Shown: positions 22,063-32,661 of the stretch, in pieces
Numbering within the stretch: position 1 is the stretch's first letter
Layout of the letters: each line of letters begins with the position of its first letter
Origin: Bigelowiella natans CCMP2755
Lineage: Eukaryota; Cercozoa; Chlorarachniophyceae
Assembly (NCBI GenBank): GCA_000320545.1
Contig: ADNK01002747.1
Coordinates: forward strand, 1 to 45,649
DNA: 45,649 bases
Direction of reading: 5' to 3'
The notes under the pieces: model-generated
Told to the model about the DNA's origin: nothing
The model's input: the letters and a program-made list of their open reading frames with translations, nothing else
Databases searched by the model: none
Made by a program: the position numbers and the translations under genes

Positions 22063-25000
22063 TCATCGCTTTCGGAACTTCACCAACCACCAGGTAATAG
22101 ATTCCTCTCTAACCTTATCTCCTTTGTCGCTTACCCAGAACTCACCTTCGTCCTTAGGTTCGTGTCCATACCAGCCCTCTGCATCAAGGTCCCCCAGGAC
22201 CTTATACCAGTGCTCAAAGGGTAAGTCGGGAACAGCTAGGTAGAGTAGCTGATATTTTCCGTCCTTTATTTTCATAGCTACCCTCTCCATATTTCGTAAT
22301 CCAGGGTAGCCTAGATAGACAATCTTCATGCGCCAATCGTCGTTCACCCTGACCTTATTGTTTCCATATTCCACATCGAACTTAGGTCGGGGTCCTAAAC
22401 AAGGCATTGCTCGCTCCCACACAGTAGGGTTTACTTTAACATCCTCTAGGAGCTTCTCACCGATATCATAATTCTTTAGGTGACTGATGTGGCGCAAGGT
22501 GACCCTGTTCCCATCATAGATGTAGTACTGCTTCCTCCCCTTCCTCTCGGTAACCTTTGCAACGCCACCCCAGAAGGGGTCTTGTTTATTTCTCGATCTC
22601 AGATTTACCTTGGCCCTAACATACTGTCCTTCCTTTAGAACTCGGCCATCGTACGGGACCTTCTCGTCTTCGCTCTCGGTATCGTCGTCGTTGTCGTCGC
22701 CTTCTTCCCTCTCCTTATCCTTGATACCTCCCCCAGACGTGAAGGTGTCGTTTACTAACCCTTGTATCTTGTCTGGTGTGGTGCTATTTATCCTGCTTAG
22801 GTTGGCCAAGGTGCGGTGGAGTCGCTCTACCTTGGAGTTGGACTGGGCATAGTATACAGGTGAGGCATCAATATTAGGGTGTGGTAGCTGTAGAAGAGAG
22901 GTCTCATTATCCACATGTAACTTCTTTGGTATCTTGTTTATGCTAACTTCATCAGGGATAGCCTGGAGCTCAGACTCCCAGGTACGGTAGCAGTTAGTAA
23001 GCCTCTGCTTATATAAGCCTTTGTTCTTCTTAGCAACGTTGACCTTGATAATCTTTTTAACCCAGCACTTTCCAGTGGCCACATCAACGAAGGTAAGGTA
23101 GTGATAGCCATCGTACTTATAAACATCAATTTGCACGATATCTAAGAAGTTCCTTGCTTTGATTTTCTTAGATGCACGGCTCTTGCTGGACTCCTTGGTG
23201 GCGACGCCTGCCGCCTTCAAGCTGGAGCACCTGCAGCCACGCAGGTATGTCCTTATCTCTTTTAGCTTGTAGGGCCAGTAGTAATGGTAGAGTAGAGCAG
23301 TGATATGGTTTTCTCCTACGTGTGCAGGTCCATGGGCGGTAAAGAGAAGGGCTCCCCTGGTCCGCCGTGGCACGTAGGTACGCCTAACATTATTAGTGTA
23401 TACATATATCCTATCACTAAGTACCTCATGCTTGTGTTTGTATTTATCCAGGTGTTCTTGAAGGTGCTGGAGCTCCTCTGGCTCAGGCAGGAAGTCGCCG
23501 TCCTCGAAGGTAATCGCGTTAACCATAGGGGTGACCTGGGTAGGGACTTTCTTTTCGAACAGCCTGCTGAAATAGTCAGCAAGCTGCTTGTCTCCTGGTG
23601 CGTAGACCACTGTCCTCTTGTCCCTAAACTCTTCCGTGTCCGCCCTCATAGCTGCATACTCATCGTTAGGCGCTTCGAGCTTGCGGTCGATGCCTAGGAG
23701 GGGCTTGTGGTCAGTCATTAAGGTGAAGCTGGGCACCGACAGCAGGTAGTATCTTAGTTTCCTCTGCGCCTCAGTCATGGCTTTATACTCTCCTTTTGTA
23801 GGGCTGTACTTGGCCTCAGCTGCTGTGCAGGCCCTGCCCCACACCCGTATGATCTGCTGGTCTTGGGTAAGTACAGCAGCCATACCTAGCTTAGACCAGT
23901 CTGTCCATAGGGTAGCTGGTCTAGTAGTGTCTAGCTTAGCATTCAATAGGGTGTTGCTGCATAACTTTATTAGGTTATCGAAGTGGGCATCAAGGCCAGC
24001 CTTGGCCCACACCTTAGCGAAGCTGAGGCCTACAGAGTTCTCCTTCCGGTAAGCAGTAGTAAAAGCAGCTGCAGTCCTAGCGTAGGTAGGGGAGAACCTA
24101 CGTAGTATCCAAGCTGCAGTCTGCAAGAATGACTTTAACTCCTTTGCATTCTTAGGTTTAGGGGCTTGCTGTAGTGCTGCTACTTTCTCGGGGTTTGGGG
24201 TGATGCGGCCTTGCTCCAGGTAATATCCACACCACTTGATTCTTGTAGCTAGGAATGTACACTTCTGCAGTCTAATAGTAAAACCGAAGTGTGCAAACCT
24301 AATAAATATATTTTCCAGGAGGAAGATCTGAGCGACGACTGTGTTGGTACATATTATGTCATCATCCACATACACAAACACAAACACCCACAACACAGAC
24401 GCCATCCCATCATGTGTGTATGCCCTGTAGTTCTGACTACTGAACGCATCCCCTGATATGCTTAGGCCGTAAGGGAATACGACGAAGTGCCACTTCCTGT
24501 GCCTGCTGGAGAACGCGGTAATGGGGCGGGAGGTTTTGTGGATGGGTGTCTGCATGTATGATTCATTTTTATCTAGGGAAGAGTAGTATTTGTATCCTAT
24601 GACGTGTTCAATAACGTCATCTATCCTTGGTGTAGGTGTCTGGATCCTCTTTATTACTCGGTTGTGGCGGATGAAGTTGTGCGCCAGGCGGAAGAAAGGG
24701 TAAGTAGGTTTCTTAGCTAGCACATGTCTCACGTTCCATGGTGAGTTGCTTGGCTCTATCTTCCCTTCCTTTGCCCATTCATTGATCTGCCACTCTATCT
24801 TTTCCCAGTCCGCTTCCGGTCGCCTATGTTCTGGGTCATTGATGATGCACTCTTCGTATCCCTTCTTTAGCTCGATCTTTACTGGGGTAAGCTTGCTGGA
24901 GGGCTTCGTCGTCGGCTTGGTGATGTCAGAGTACTTCTCGTTTAATATTTTATTAATGTACTTTTTGCCTTTGTCGATATCCCAATCATCAGCTGGGGGG

Positions 25001-25392
25001 GTCTTGTCCAGTAGCTCCGTTATCTGTCGGATGGTCTTGCCGGGGTTCTTCTTCCGTAGCTCGGTAGGTGTAGGTAGCTTGTTGTCCGCTAGGTCCATAA
25101 ACTCTAACGCATTAACGCTTGACTCAGAGGTCCACTCGTCAAGCCGTATCATGTTCTGGCTGATGGTCCTGCCTGACTTCTTTGGCAACTTAGCAAAGTA
25201 TATCTTGTGATTGTAGAATGATATGATCCCCCCTAATTTTTCTAGGGCATCCTGTCCGAGGAGTAGTTCCATGGATAAAGTCATGGCTACTCGGGTCTTG
25301 ATTTGGGTCTCCGCGTCGCTGCCAGGTATCTGTAGCTTTAGCATTAGCTCACCGACGGTCTTCATGGAAGAGCCCTCCGTCTGCTTGAGCAT
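22063..25392 (-). CDS. pol: Retrotransposon Pol (protease C-half, RT, RNase H, integrase)
   Basis: 1109 aa. Residues 1-70 hold the C-terminal half of an aspartic protease (ELLLGQDALEKLGG at about 42-55). The reverse transcriptase has FPYGLS (306-311) and the catalytic YVDD box (341-344). RNase H shows TDWS (Asp497) and TDHKPLLGID (about 560-569). The integrase has the HH pair (687, 691), a C-x-C pair at 720/722 in place of the usual CxxC, and candidate DDE residues Asp756, Asp828 and Glu856. The last two are only 27 residues apart against the usual 35, so the catalytic loop is shortened or my third residue is wrong. A GPY/F-like module follows (about 915-975). Its 5' end overlaps the gag frame by 44 nt in a different frame. 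The first ATG is probably not the true start. Confidence 0.9.
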   Translation of the reverse strand: MLKQTEGSSMKTVGELMLKLQIPGSDAETQIKTRVAMTLSMELLLGQDALEKLGGIISFYNHKIYFAKLPKKSGRTISQNMIRLDEWTSESSVNALEFMDLADNKLPTPTELRKKNPGKTIRQITELLDKTPPADDWDIDKGKKYINKILNEKYSDITKPTTKPSSKLTPVKIELKKGYEECIINDPEHRRPEADWEKIEWQINEWAKEGKIEPSNSPWNVRHVLAKKPTYPFFRLAHNFIRHNRVIKRIQTPTPRIDDVIEHVIGYKYYSSLDKNESYMQTPIHKTSRPITAFSSRHRKWHFVVFPYGLSISGDAFSSQNYRAYTHDGMASVLWVFVFVYVDDDIICTNTVVAQIFLLENIFIRFAHFGFTIRLQKCTFLATRIKWCGYYLEQGRITPNPEKVAALQQAPKPKNAKELKSFLQTAAWILRRFSPTYARTAAAFTTAYRKENSVGLSFAKVWAKAGLDAHFDNLIKLCSNTLLNAKLDTTRPATLWTDWSKLGMAAVLTQDQQIIRVWGRACTAAEAKYSPTKGEYKAMTEAQRKLRYYLLSVPSFTLMTDHKPLLGIDRKLEAPNDEYAAMRADTEEFRDKRTVVYAPGDKQLADYFSRLFEKKVPTQVTPMVNAITFEDGDFLPEPEELQHLQEHLDKYKHKHEVLSDRIYVYTNNVRRTYVPRRTRGALLFTAHGPAHVGENHITALLYHYYWPYKLKEIRTYLRGCRCSSLKAAGVATKESSKSRASKKIKARNFLDIVQIDVYKYDGYHYLTFVDVATGKCWVKKIIKVNVAKKNKGLYKQRLTNCYRTWESELQAIPDEVSINKIPKKLHVDNETSLLQLPHPNIDASPVYYAQSNSKVERLHRTLANLSRINSTTPDKIQGLVNDTFTSGGGIKDKEREEGDDNDDDTESEDEKVPYDGRVLKEGQYVRAKVNLRSRNKQDPFWGGVAKVTERKGRKQYYIYDGNRVTLRHISHLKNYDIGEKLLEDVKVNPTVWERAMPCLGPRPKFDVEYGNNKVRVNDDWRMKIVYLGYPGLRNMERVAMKIKDGKYQLLYLAVPDLPFEHWYKVLGDLDAEGWYGHEPKDEGEFWVSDKGDKVREESITWWLVKFRKR
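25349..25392 (-). other. Gag/Pol frame overlap inside the protease domain
   Basis: The two frames overlap by 44 nt, and alignment of the protease motifs requires moving forward by one base near 25370-25376, at a GGAGGG stretch. This is either a programmed +1 shift or a one-base G-run error or mutation in this copy. Placement of the shift within the protease, not at a domain boundary, is unusual. Confidence 0.65.
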
Positions 25393-27037
25393 ATTTACGT
25401 TCTTTCTTAGTCACTTGATCCAATAGTCCTAACCTTCTTACTGTGCTTAGGCTTATGAAGGACTTCGGCATGCTGCCACTATCCCAAAGGGCAGGTAGTT
25501 TCTTGTAGTCTCCGTAGCTGTCTTTAACTTTAACCTTGGTCATAGCAACTTTGATAGTCCTGTTAGCGTCTTCGTCATTAATGTTGCATACTCCTAAGTT
25601 CTTTATGTCGTCTAGGGTCACGGGCTTGTCTTGGTCCTGCGTTGCTGGTACTGCTGTCTTCGTCGGCGCCTGCTTAAGGTGATCTAATATTCCGTTTATC
25701 TGCTGCTGTATAGCATTGATACTGTTCTGCTTTTTGTTCTTATATTTATTGTTCTTCCCGTTGTTGCTGCCTTGCCATTTGCTGTTGTTATATCCTTGTC
25801 CTCTGCCTTTCTTTCTCTTTAACTTCTCGTAGTGTTCGTTGAGCTGCCTGATCGTCATCCTGGGTCGTCCTTCTTTCCTGTCTCTGCAGTCTTTAGCGGT
25901 GTGTTTCCCTTTACGTGAGCAGTATCCGCAACGTCGGTTACCTTCCCTGTCCTTGTACCAGTCTCGCTGCGGCTTAATAGCGTTAATGTTTCCTATGCCA
26001 GGTACCTTAGGGCTGGTAAACTTGCGGTCCTGCTCCTGCTCGCGTAGGGATATAGCCTGCACTGCTGCCTCCATCGTGGTGTAGCCTTTCTCCGTAACGT
26101 AAGTGGATTCCTTTATCTTTAACTTGAACTCTTCAAACCTTGCCTGATCATCACCTGTGTTGTAATTAAAATCATGTAGTTCGTCGATCATATCCTGGAA
26201 GCGCGTGGCAAAGTCTCTAACAGGTTCTCTCTCATGCTGCATCATTGCTCTGTATTTTCTAATAGCCTGGGGTAGGGAGTTAGCATCCTGTTCATTTACA
26301 AAAGCCTTCATTATCGCCTCAACGTCTCGTAGCCCACTAACTGTAGTGTGTATTTTCTCTAGCTGCCTGATCCGGGTCCTGCCTGTCTCGTAAAGGTCCA
26401 TGGCTTGCTTTATTATAGCTAGCCATTTGAGCTTGTCGTTTTCGGTGGGGTTAGGGGTAAAGTCGCAGAGTATACTCCTAGCGTTCTTCCACCACCTCCT
26501 TGCCTCACCTCTTTTCCCGTTGTATTTCGTTATCATAACCGGTGCTGTTTTAACAGACATGAACTGGGTGTTCCGCTGTACCGGCTGCTGCTGCTTGACG
26601 GTGCTCTGGGTCGTCCCCCGCGAGGCGCCCAGACCCCCGTCGTTCCTAAACAAAGCTGCCCACTCTGGAGGTAAGTCTGCTTCGTAATCCATGATGTCCT
26701 GCATGATAGCTGCCCAAACATCATGTGTCTGATACTTGTATTCTATCGATACTTTCAGTTTGGCGTAGTTGCTCGCCCTGGGTCGCAAGGCTCGTAATGC
26801 CATTACGACCTTCTTGCTTTCGGCGGCCACGTCCTCGTCGTCCGCCTCGTAGAAGTTCTCCAGTGCCTCTGCTGCTGCATCTGCTTTCTTAATCCCGGGT
26901 GCTGGTCCCGGCGGTGCCTGTGGAGGTGTTCCTCCTCCTTCCTTAGCGTCCGTATCGCCCTTCCTTTCCTGTTTCTGCTCGTGCCCTTGCACGGCCTGCG
27001 AGCCAAAGTCCTGCTGTTCTTCTAGCTGCTGTGACAT
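25349..27037 (-). CDS. gag: Retrotransposon Gag plus protease N-half
   Basis: 562 aa. Capsid-like helical region about 150-345; a zinc knuckle with Cys370, Cys373, His379 and Cys384, spaced C-x2-C-x5-H-x4-C (one longer than the usual x4); a basic Gln/Asn-rich linker; then the start of an aspartic protease with the catalytic triplet DSG at Asp519 (LWDSGS). The frame ends 40 residues later, before the second protease motif, which is in the next frame. Start ATG at 27037 lies about 40 nt inside the 5' LTR edge. Confidence 0.88.
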   Translation of the reverse strand: MSQQLEEQQDFGSQAVQGHEQKQERKGDTDAKEGGGTPPQAPPGPAPGIKKADAAAEALENFYEADDEDVAAESKKVVMALRALRPRASNYAKLKVSIEYKYQTHDVWAAIMQDIMDYEADLPPEWAALFRNDGGLGASRGTTQSTVKQQQPVQRNTQFMSVKTAPVMITKYNGKRGEARRWWKNARSILCDFTPNPTENDKLKWLAIIKQAMDLYETGRTRIRQLEKIHTTVSGLRDVEAIMKAFVNEQDANSLPQAIRKYRAMMQHEREPVRDFATRFQDMIDELHDFNYNTGDDQARFEEFKLKIKESTYVTEKGYTTMEAAVQAISLREQEQDRKFTSPKVPGIGNINAIKPQRDWYKDREGNRRCGYCSRKGKHTAKDCRDRKEGRPRMTIRQLNEHYEKLKRKKGRGQGYNNSKWQGSNNGKNNKYKNKKQNSINAIQQQINGILDHLKQAPTKTAVPATQDQDKPVTLDDIKNLGVCNINDEDANRTIKVAMTKVKVKDSYGDYKKLPALWDSGSMPKSFISLSTVRRLGLLDQVTKKERKYAQADGGLFHEDRR

Positions 27038-27054
27038 TGTTAGTCAAATCGTTT

Positions 27055-27071
27055 CCCGTGTGTGGAAGCCA
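27055..27071 (-). other. Candidate primer binding site
   Basis: On the minus strand TGGCTTCCACACACGGG begins 5 nt inside the 5' LTR. TGG matches the complement of a tRNA 3' CCA end. The tRNA species is not identified. Confidence 0.4.
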
Positions 27072-27076
27072 AAGGT

Positions 27077-27402
27077 TGTTGCGCGTAAGGTGTTCACAGG
27101 CCGAGGCGCTACGTGCACAAGTAGGCAGGGGGGGGGAAAGGCACGTTTGCTTCCTTTTGAAGAGTTGTGTTTATTTTTATTAAAGATTATATTTTTATTA
27201 AATCGTGCACTGCGTAATCATTCGCGAAGCTTTCGCGAATGCCGCCGCACGTGGGGCAGCACACTTCCGGTGTGCTGCCATGAGTCCCGCCGGAACCCAC
27301 GTGCCTATGCTGTATTAATATCTACGTTATCTATATTCTATATCCGCGACAACCCCTTTGTTGTCGCACGTGACTTGTGCCCGCGTAGTGGTACGCGCTA
27401 CA
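27077..27402 (-). repeat. 5' LTR (in element orientation)
   Basis: 326 bp, identical by eye to 21686-22011, including a 9-base G run and the internal inverted repeats. The AACA duplication follows at 27403-27406. Confidence 0.95.
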
Positions 27403-27406
27403 AACA

Positions 27407-28677
27407 ACGAACACCAGAACAATGAACGATGATGAAAAACTGCACTTCCAAAGTGTGACGAGACATTTGCAATGTGCGAAATGCAGTGCCTCGAACTGGC
27501 TTCAGCGAGGACTGACTTGAATGCATCCCAACTAGCAGCCGAATCTGGAAATGACGACGACGCAAAGCATCCTGAGCACACTCCTTTTGTGCTTCCCTGT
27601 GACTCCACAGCTAGCTGCGATGGCTGCACACCATTGTCGCAGCTCCCAAAACACCCAAAATCGTCCGTTTCAAAAGCGCATTCTTGGAAATCTCTCGAGG
27701 GATTTTGGACGTTTTTCAGCTGTTTTTCATTTCGATCTTGCCTGCTGCTCCACACACAGAGCATTTGATGGCTGCGACGGGATGAGGGGGAGAGGAATCC
27801 CGAGGAATCAGCGCACGAATGTGGTTATTTGAAAGGAGATTTTGATTATGCGATTAGACAAATATGATGTCGCTAATAAAAATTCACTGACACGGCTCTT
27901 CCTCCGGGCCAAAAGAAGTCGTGTAGGGTACCCAAAGAAGAAGATTTTATTTTTCACGTGTACATGCCTAAATACCTAAATTGTATATAAACGACAACAA
28001 AGCTAGGAAGTCTCTGTTCTGAGTACTGGTACTAAATTTCAGGCGCGTTTTTTCGTTTTCAAACCCAATCGAACTGTTGAAAGCCGGTTAGAATTCCGGG
28101 AATTATACTGTTTAATTCAAATTGTCCTCTATTTTAGTTCGTTTTATCACAATCTAGCCAATTTTCATTCAAAGTTGCCCAGAACCCAAGCAGAAGAAAA
28201 GGTATTACGGTTGGGAATGGGAGGATGTGTACCACGTAGTGAATAGGGCCTTCGGGGGGGGGGACAGAATGGAAAATGCTGAAGAACATGCAAGTCTAGT
28301 TCAATATTAGTCTCAATAGTGTTCCTTTGTTGGCGGTGTTATCCTTTGACGGAGAGAGTCGTTGTTGAGGTCGTTGGCCAACCTCAACTCGCACCCCACT
28401 CGTTGTTCTTACCTGCTCACTCACAATCCCCTTTTGAACCGAACAGAAGCATTGCAAAAAGATGACAATATTTCTATATCGTGATAGCATTTTTGAGTAA
28501 CAATTTCGCCCTCTCCTCTCTCGTGCATGTATCACATACAGCCCTTCAGTGAATACTGGAACCTGATTCGGACGTAGATTCGAGTAGACCGCAGACGAAA
28601 GAGTACGACGGACTGGTGGCCCTTCCCCCCTGCCCTCCTTAACAAACCCATCCGACCCGCTTTCACTAGCTTCAAGG
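27407..28677. other. Intergenic region between retrotransposon and EF-hand gene
   Basis: No gene supported. The first 370 bp are moderate GC with a few CTAG words (27531, 27610) and probably continue the spacer interrupted by the insertion. From about 27840 it is AT-rich, and a G run lies at 28254-28263. The right part should contain the EF-hand promoter. Confidence 0.5.
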
Positions 28678-28838
28678 ATGGGAGCACAGCCAAGCTCGAA
28701 CGACACGCCGGCTGGTGCTGCTATTCGGACTGCTGACCTGGACAGGATGTGGTGTTCTAACATATTCCAGCAAATGGATCTTGATCGCGACGGGGAGGTG
28801 GCACCAAATGAGGTACGAGACCGCTATTTCATCTTATA

Positions 28839-28895
<57 letters not shown>

Positions 28896-30231
28896 AGTCT
28901 TGCTAAACTATCCTAATTCACGGAAAATGTGCTCTCTTTCCGTTTCTTTCCCAGATTAAAGCAGTGATTAGAGCATGCCCCGATAACAACCCGCTCTGCG
29001 ACTTTTTGAAAGAAGAAGCGAGCACTCGTCAGGAGTCTTTGTCAAAGTGGGACTTTTGCAACTTATTCTCTGGGTATGTATGACGCGGCAAAGAACCGCG
29101 AGGGCGATGATGATATATGATGCTTATGATGATGGTGCTGTTTCGATATCTAACCATCATTTCGTTGTGATGATGGAACAAACCAGATCCGATGATCTAG
29201 ACTATTGGTTCAGAATTTGAGAGTGAAAAAAGTATCCGAAAGAGCGAGTGAAAAACAATGGTGTTGCTGCTGAAGTTGTCAGCAGATCGATTTTCGGCAC
29301 GAGCACTTGCCCAGACCCCCAATCACACATTACACCATGTTTCTCACTTACCTTTTTTGCCGTGTAGGTACATAAAGGTGGCAGGTGACCCTGACGAGTT
29401 CACGTATCGTAGGGTAAAAACCTGGCTTGAAACGTTGGAACGATGCATGGAAAGGAGTGCGCAGGTTTTGTTCTGACGTCCTCGCTACTACTCTTTGCCG
29501 CTGGCTCATTTCATATCCAAATTTGTAAAATACCCCCTTCTCTACCCTCCACACTCTCCCCCTCCCTCTTCTTGCGTTAGCTCCGCATTTATGAGATGAA
29601 GTCGATACAGAAGACTATTTTCAAGGCGATGGATGTTGAGGGGAAGGGCAAACTGGAAGTGAAAGATCTTCGCACCTACATGGACTTTGTCAAGGACCCT
29701 TACAATATCATTAGGACTTTCGCTCAAAGGTATTGCCTCTGCGCCCCCCGTCGAGTCCCCAGAAGTCTTTCTTCCGCTTCCCGCACTCTTGCTCTTCTAA
29801 GTGCAAGATAAAAGGCTTTTGATTCGCTGAATATTTCTCAGTGCTCACCGGCGTTCGTTTCACTCCCCCCCATCCCCCCTCGCTTCTTTTCTCTCTTCGC
29901 AGGTACAACTACATGAAGATCTCGCAAGAGGAGTATATGGATGCCGTGAACACATACGTTGAGAACCACGGGACTCCCCGCAAGTGCCACATAGAGGACG
30001 TCCGAGAGGTACGGAAGCTGCCGATTGCGCGTTTGTCGGAATTTTCTCAACACACAAATCGCTGTATTCGACGACATTTCTTATTTCCTAAACTACGCAC
30101 ACATCCAGGATCTCATCCAGATCTCCGCTGAGAATAGGAGGAGGATGGTGAACCACCTGGGAAAGGCATGGAATCAAAGCTGCGGTCTCTTGCGAGGATT
30201 CTTTTCTCATAGCTTTGGCTGCGGTGCATAA
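28678..30231 (+). CDS. EF-hand calcium-binding protein, 6 exons
   Basis: Exons 28678-28812, 28955-29073, 29368-29464, 29581-29729, 29903-30008, 30109-30231, all GT-AG with continuous phase (about 242 aa). Exon 1 holds a complete canonical EF loop, DLDRDGEVAPNE, with acidic residues at positions 1, 3, 5 and 12 and Gly at 6. Exon 4 holds a weaker loop, DVEGKGKLEVKD, with Gly and Lys in place of acidic residues at positions 4 and 5 and Asp at position 12, so its calcium affinity is doubtful. Between them lies an acidic/aromatic helical region. The C-terminus is Cys- and Phe-containing (FFSHSFGCGA). No signal peptide. The second ATG (for WCSN) would remove little. I cannot assign it to a named family; a calcium sensor role is the limit of inference. 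Confidence 0.82.
28842..28890. repeat. (TA)n microsatellite in EF-hand gene intron 1
   Basis: About 24 TA units, starting roughly 29 bp after the donor at 28813 and occupying a third of the 142-bp intron. Confidence 0.9.
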
Positions 30232-30290
30232 TGATGAGATACTTCTATGTAATACGCATATATGCATGTACGGTGAAGATAAATATTTAT

Positions 30291-30327
<37 letters not shown>

Positions 30328-31327
30328 GTGTTAGGTGTCAGTATATATGTAATATTGCCCATTGCATGGTATATGTGACGTATGATATCAGAATACATCT
30401 TCAGCTGATAAAATTCTAGTGTGCAATACAGCACTGATATGAAATCTTGTAAATACACTTCATAATAGATATCGTCGTGATAAAAGAGAATAAAAAACGT
30501 GCATGCTGCATGTGAATATGTCTAGATATACGTGCGCGCAATGCGCTGCAGCTACAGTGAGAACATTCATTGTAAAATAGTGTGCGATAGATGTTGGAAT
30601 GATTTGCGCTAAATGCACAAAGAGACTTCATGAATTTAATTGATTGCATAGTACTAGTTAGCCCTAGAGCGTGCAATGCACACATTTGTCACATCATTTG
30701 CATCAAACTATTTCAATGGGTGAGTGGTGCATGTCTGCTGGCACAGCATGATTCAATCTGAATGTCAAGAGATGTTTGTCACGTCAATTTGTGCTTGAAA
30801 TCGGTGCGGTCGAAGTTTTAACGTGTGCAAGAATGTGTGGCCACAATGTGCAGGCGCAGCTACTCTTGCATCCACAATCACGCATGTGAGACTAAGCATG
30901 CACAATGACACACACACGTGTCTCTAGCCTTGCATCTAACACGCACAGTCGTCAGGTGTCGCTAGCTAGCTAGATCGCAATTATCTCAAGCGCTGATGGG
31001 CACAGTGCACAAGTGGCTGTTTTTCATTGACGTTGACCGATCATGAGCATTCCACCATGGCCAGAATGTCTAGAGATGTGCACAGCAGCATCTGCTAGAC
31101 ATGCGACGTGCACTGCAACAAGCTAGCAAGCACTGCACTAGTGCAATGTAGCAATGTTTCATGATTCTCCATTCAAAGTTGATGGTCGTCCATGTGAGAA
31201 CGCACCGCCTCATTGCTTTGCATCGCGTTCCATGACCACAACACAAAGTGGCGCATTGTTGTATCGTTGTGTAGTTGTGCTCAAATGTTCTCATGCACAG
31301 CTCACCTAACAACTTGATGAGGTTGTT
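30232..31327. other. Convergent 3'-3' spacer with TA repeat and CTAG/TGCA words
   Basis: No gene seen. It separates the EF-hand gene end (plus) from the coiled-coil gene end (minus). A TA repeat lies at 30293-30325. TGCA words are dense through 30500-31300, and GCTAGCTAGCTAG occurs at about 30961-30973. Confidence 0.75.
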
Positions 31328-32069
31328 CTACTTTCTCAAAATAAATTTTTCCAGAAGTACTTTTCCTTCTTCAGCATCAAGGGATTTCAATGCAGATTTG
31401 ACACGTGGCACAAGGTTCAGTAACTGCAAATCCGACCTGTGGTTATCATGCTGTTTCAAATCAAATGAATCTTGGTGTCAATGCATCTGAGATCTTACTT
31501 TTGTTTTTTAAATTTTTGAACTTCATCTGCGCTCTTGGACAGCATTGTTGTAAGAGAATTTCTATTTGCGGCAAGATTCCTATTTTTTGCTAAAATTTGC
31601 TCTCTGAGGTCCTTTTCCTCAATTTGCAAACGGTTTAGGGTCATTCCCATCGCTGCAACTTTCTGCTTTATATCACGAATGTCATTTTGAGCCTGTTTGA
31701 TATCCTCACGAAGAAGACCCTTCAATTGATCATGTATTATGTACAAATTACAAAATTTAATATCTCAATTAAGAAACTAAAGTTATTACTCACACGAATA
31801 GCTTCTGCTTTTTGCAGCTCTCTTTCTTTCTGTCTTTCTCTCTTTTGAAGAAGATTTATTTGATCATATATCTCTTCTGTAGCTCGAGCAACTTCATTAA
31901 TGTCGTCGTCGTCTTCTTCAGTAAAGTCCACTAACATAGAGCCTTGCATATGTTTATTGAACGGACCAGCTTTGGAAGATATCGATACCGCTGACGATGA
32001 GTTGCTTCCAGTTGAACTGGCAAAAGGTACCATAGACGATGTTGCATTCATAATTTGTCTGTAATTCAT
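31328..32069 (-). CDS. Coiled-coil protein of unknown function, 3 exons
   Basis: Exons 32069-31794, 31719-31499 and 31436-31328 join in phase (201 aa, stop at 31330-31328). Residues 1-45 are Ser-rich and low complexity, then an acidic patch (DFTEEDDDD) leads into a long predicted coiled coil from about residue 60 to 165 (EIYDQINLLQKRERQKERE, QKVAAMGMTLNRLQIEEK). A short basic tail ends in VLLEKFILRK. I do not recognise the family; size and layout would suit a cytoskeletal, flagellar or kinetochore adaptor. Introns are short (62 and 74 bp) and AT-rich. An upstream 5' exon is possible because an AG lies just inside the proposed start. It is divergent from the PIP kinase gene. Confidence 0.75.
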
Positions 32070-32661
32070 GTATGTAACATATCACTTCATCGGTAGAATG
32101 ATCAACAATTCAAATTCTTTATTATTCATAAGAGCGCAACAATGCGGTGGGGAGGTTTGATTCCACTCCAACAGAAAGAAACAACCCCAACAAGCTTCAA
32201 ATTCGATGATCAAGAGTTCAAATTCGTAGTGAGAACATTCCGAACACCCCATTATTTCTATCCATCTATTGTATTTATGAATAAAGCAATTCTTCTGCAA
32301 ATCGCGTGGCAACGCGAGGGAGTTCATGGAGTTCATGATCACTTCGTTTCAATTCTGGAAGTGAGGTAGATCCAGGTACGATCTTTGTTACCGCACATGA
32401 ACTCCAAGTTTGTACCGAATTGCAGGGCATTGAGCGCTAATTTGAACATTGTGTGCTTCTTTCGTCTCTTTTTGCGCATCGATGGTGAGAATACAATTGT
32501 TTGTGAAGTATTTGTTGTGCGAAATCTGTCATTCAAGGTGATTTTTTGATCGACGAGAAGCGAACCCGAAATTTCGACTCGAAAACGGCATCGATTTTGA
32601 GAATACGCTTTCTTTAGACTAAATAAAGTGCTCAACGCTCTACTACGTACCACGACGTAGG
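32070..32661. promoter_or_regulatory. Divergent promoter region, coiled-coil gene / PIP kinase
   Basis: About 590 bp of AT-rich DNA. It carries a diverged 21-bp direct repeat ending TTCAAATTC at 32097-32117 and 32205-32225, plus a third TTCAAATTC at 32196-32204. These could be shared regulatory sites. Confidence 0.45.

Larger units (their letters stand above)
21682..27406 (-). mobile_element. Full-length Ty3/gypsy-type LTR retrotransposon with 4-bp target duplication
   Basis: Two LTRs (21686-22011 and 27077-27402, 326 bp each, TG...CA ends) read as identical and are flanked by AACA (21682-21685 and 27403-27406), a 4-bp target-site duplication. Internal genes are on the minus strand in the order gag, protease, reverse transcriptase, RNase H, integrase. 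The RT-RH-IN order places it in Metaviridae-like (Ty3/gypsy) elements. A polypurine tract precedes the 3' LTR at 22012-22020 (minus strand). Identical LTRs indicate a recent insertion. It landed in a CTAG-rich gene-end spacer, not in a gene. Confidence 0.93.

Noticed and set aside
28296..28763. 155-codon minus-strand open frame upstream of the EF-hand gene
   Set aside because: It overlaps EF-hand exon 1 in antisense and shows no domain; probably promoter and 5' UTR.
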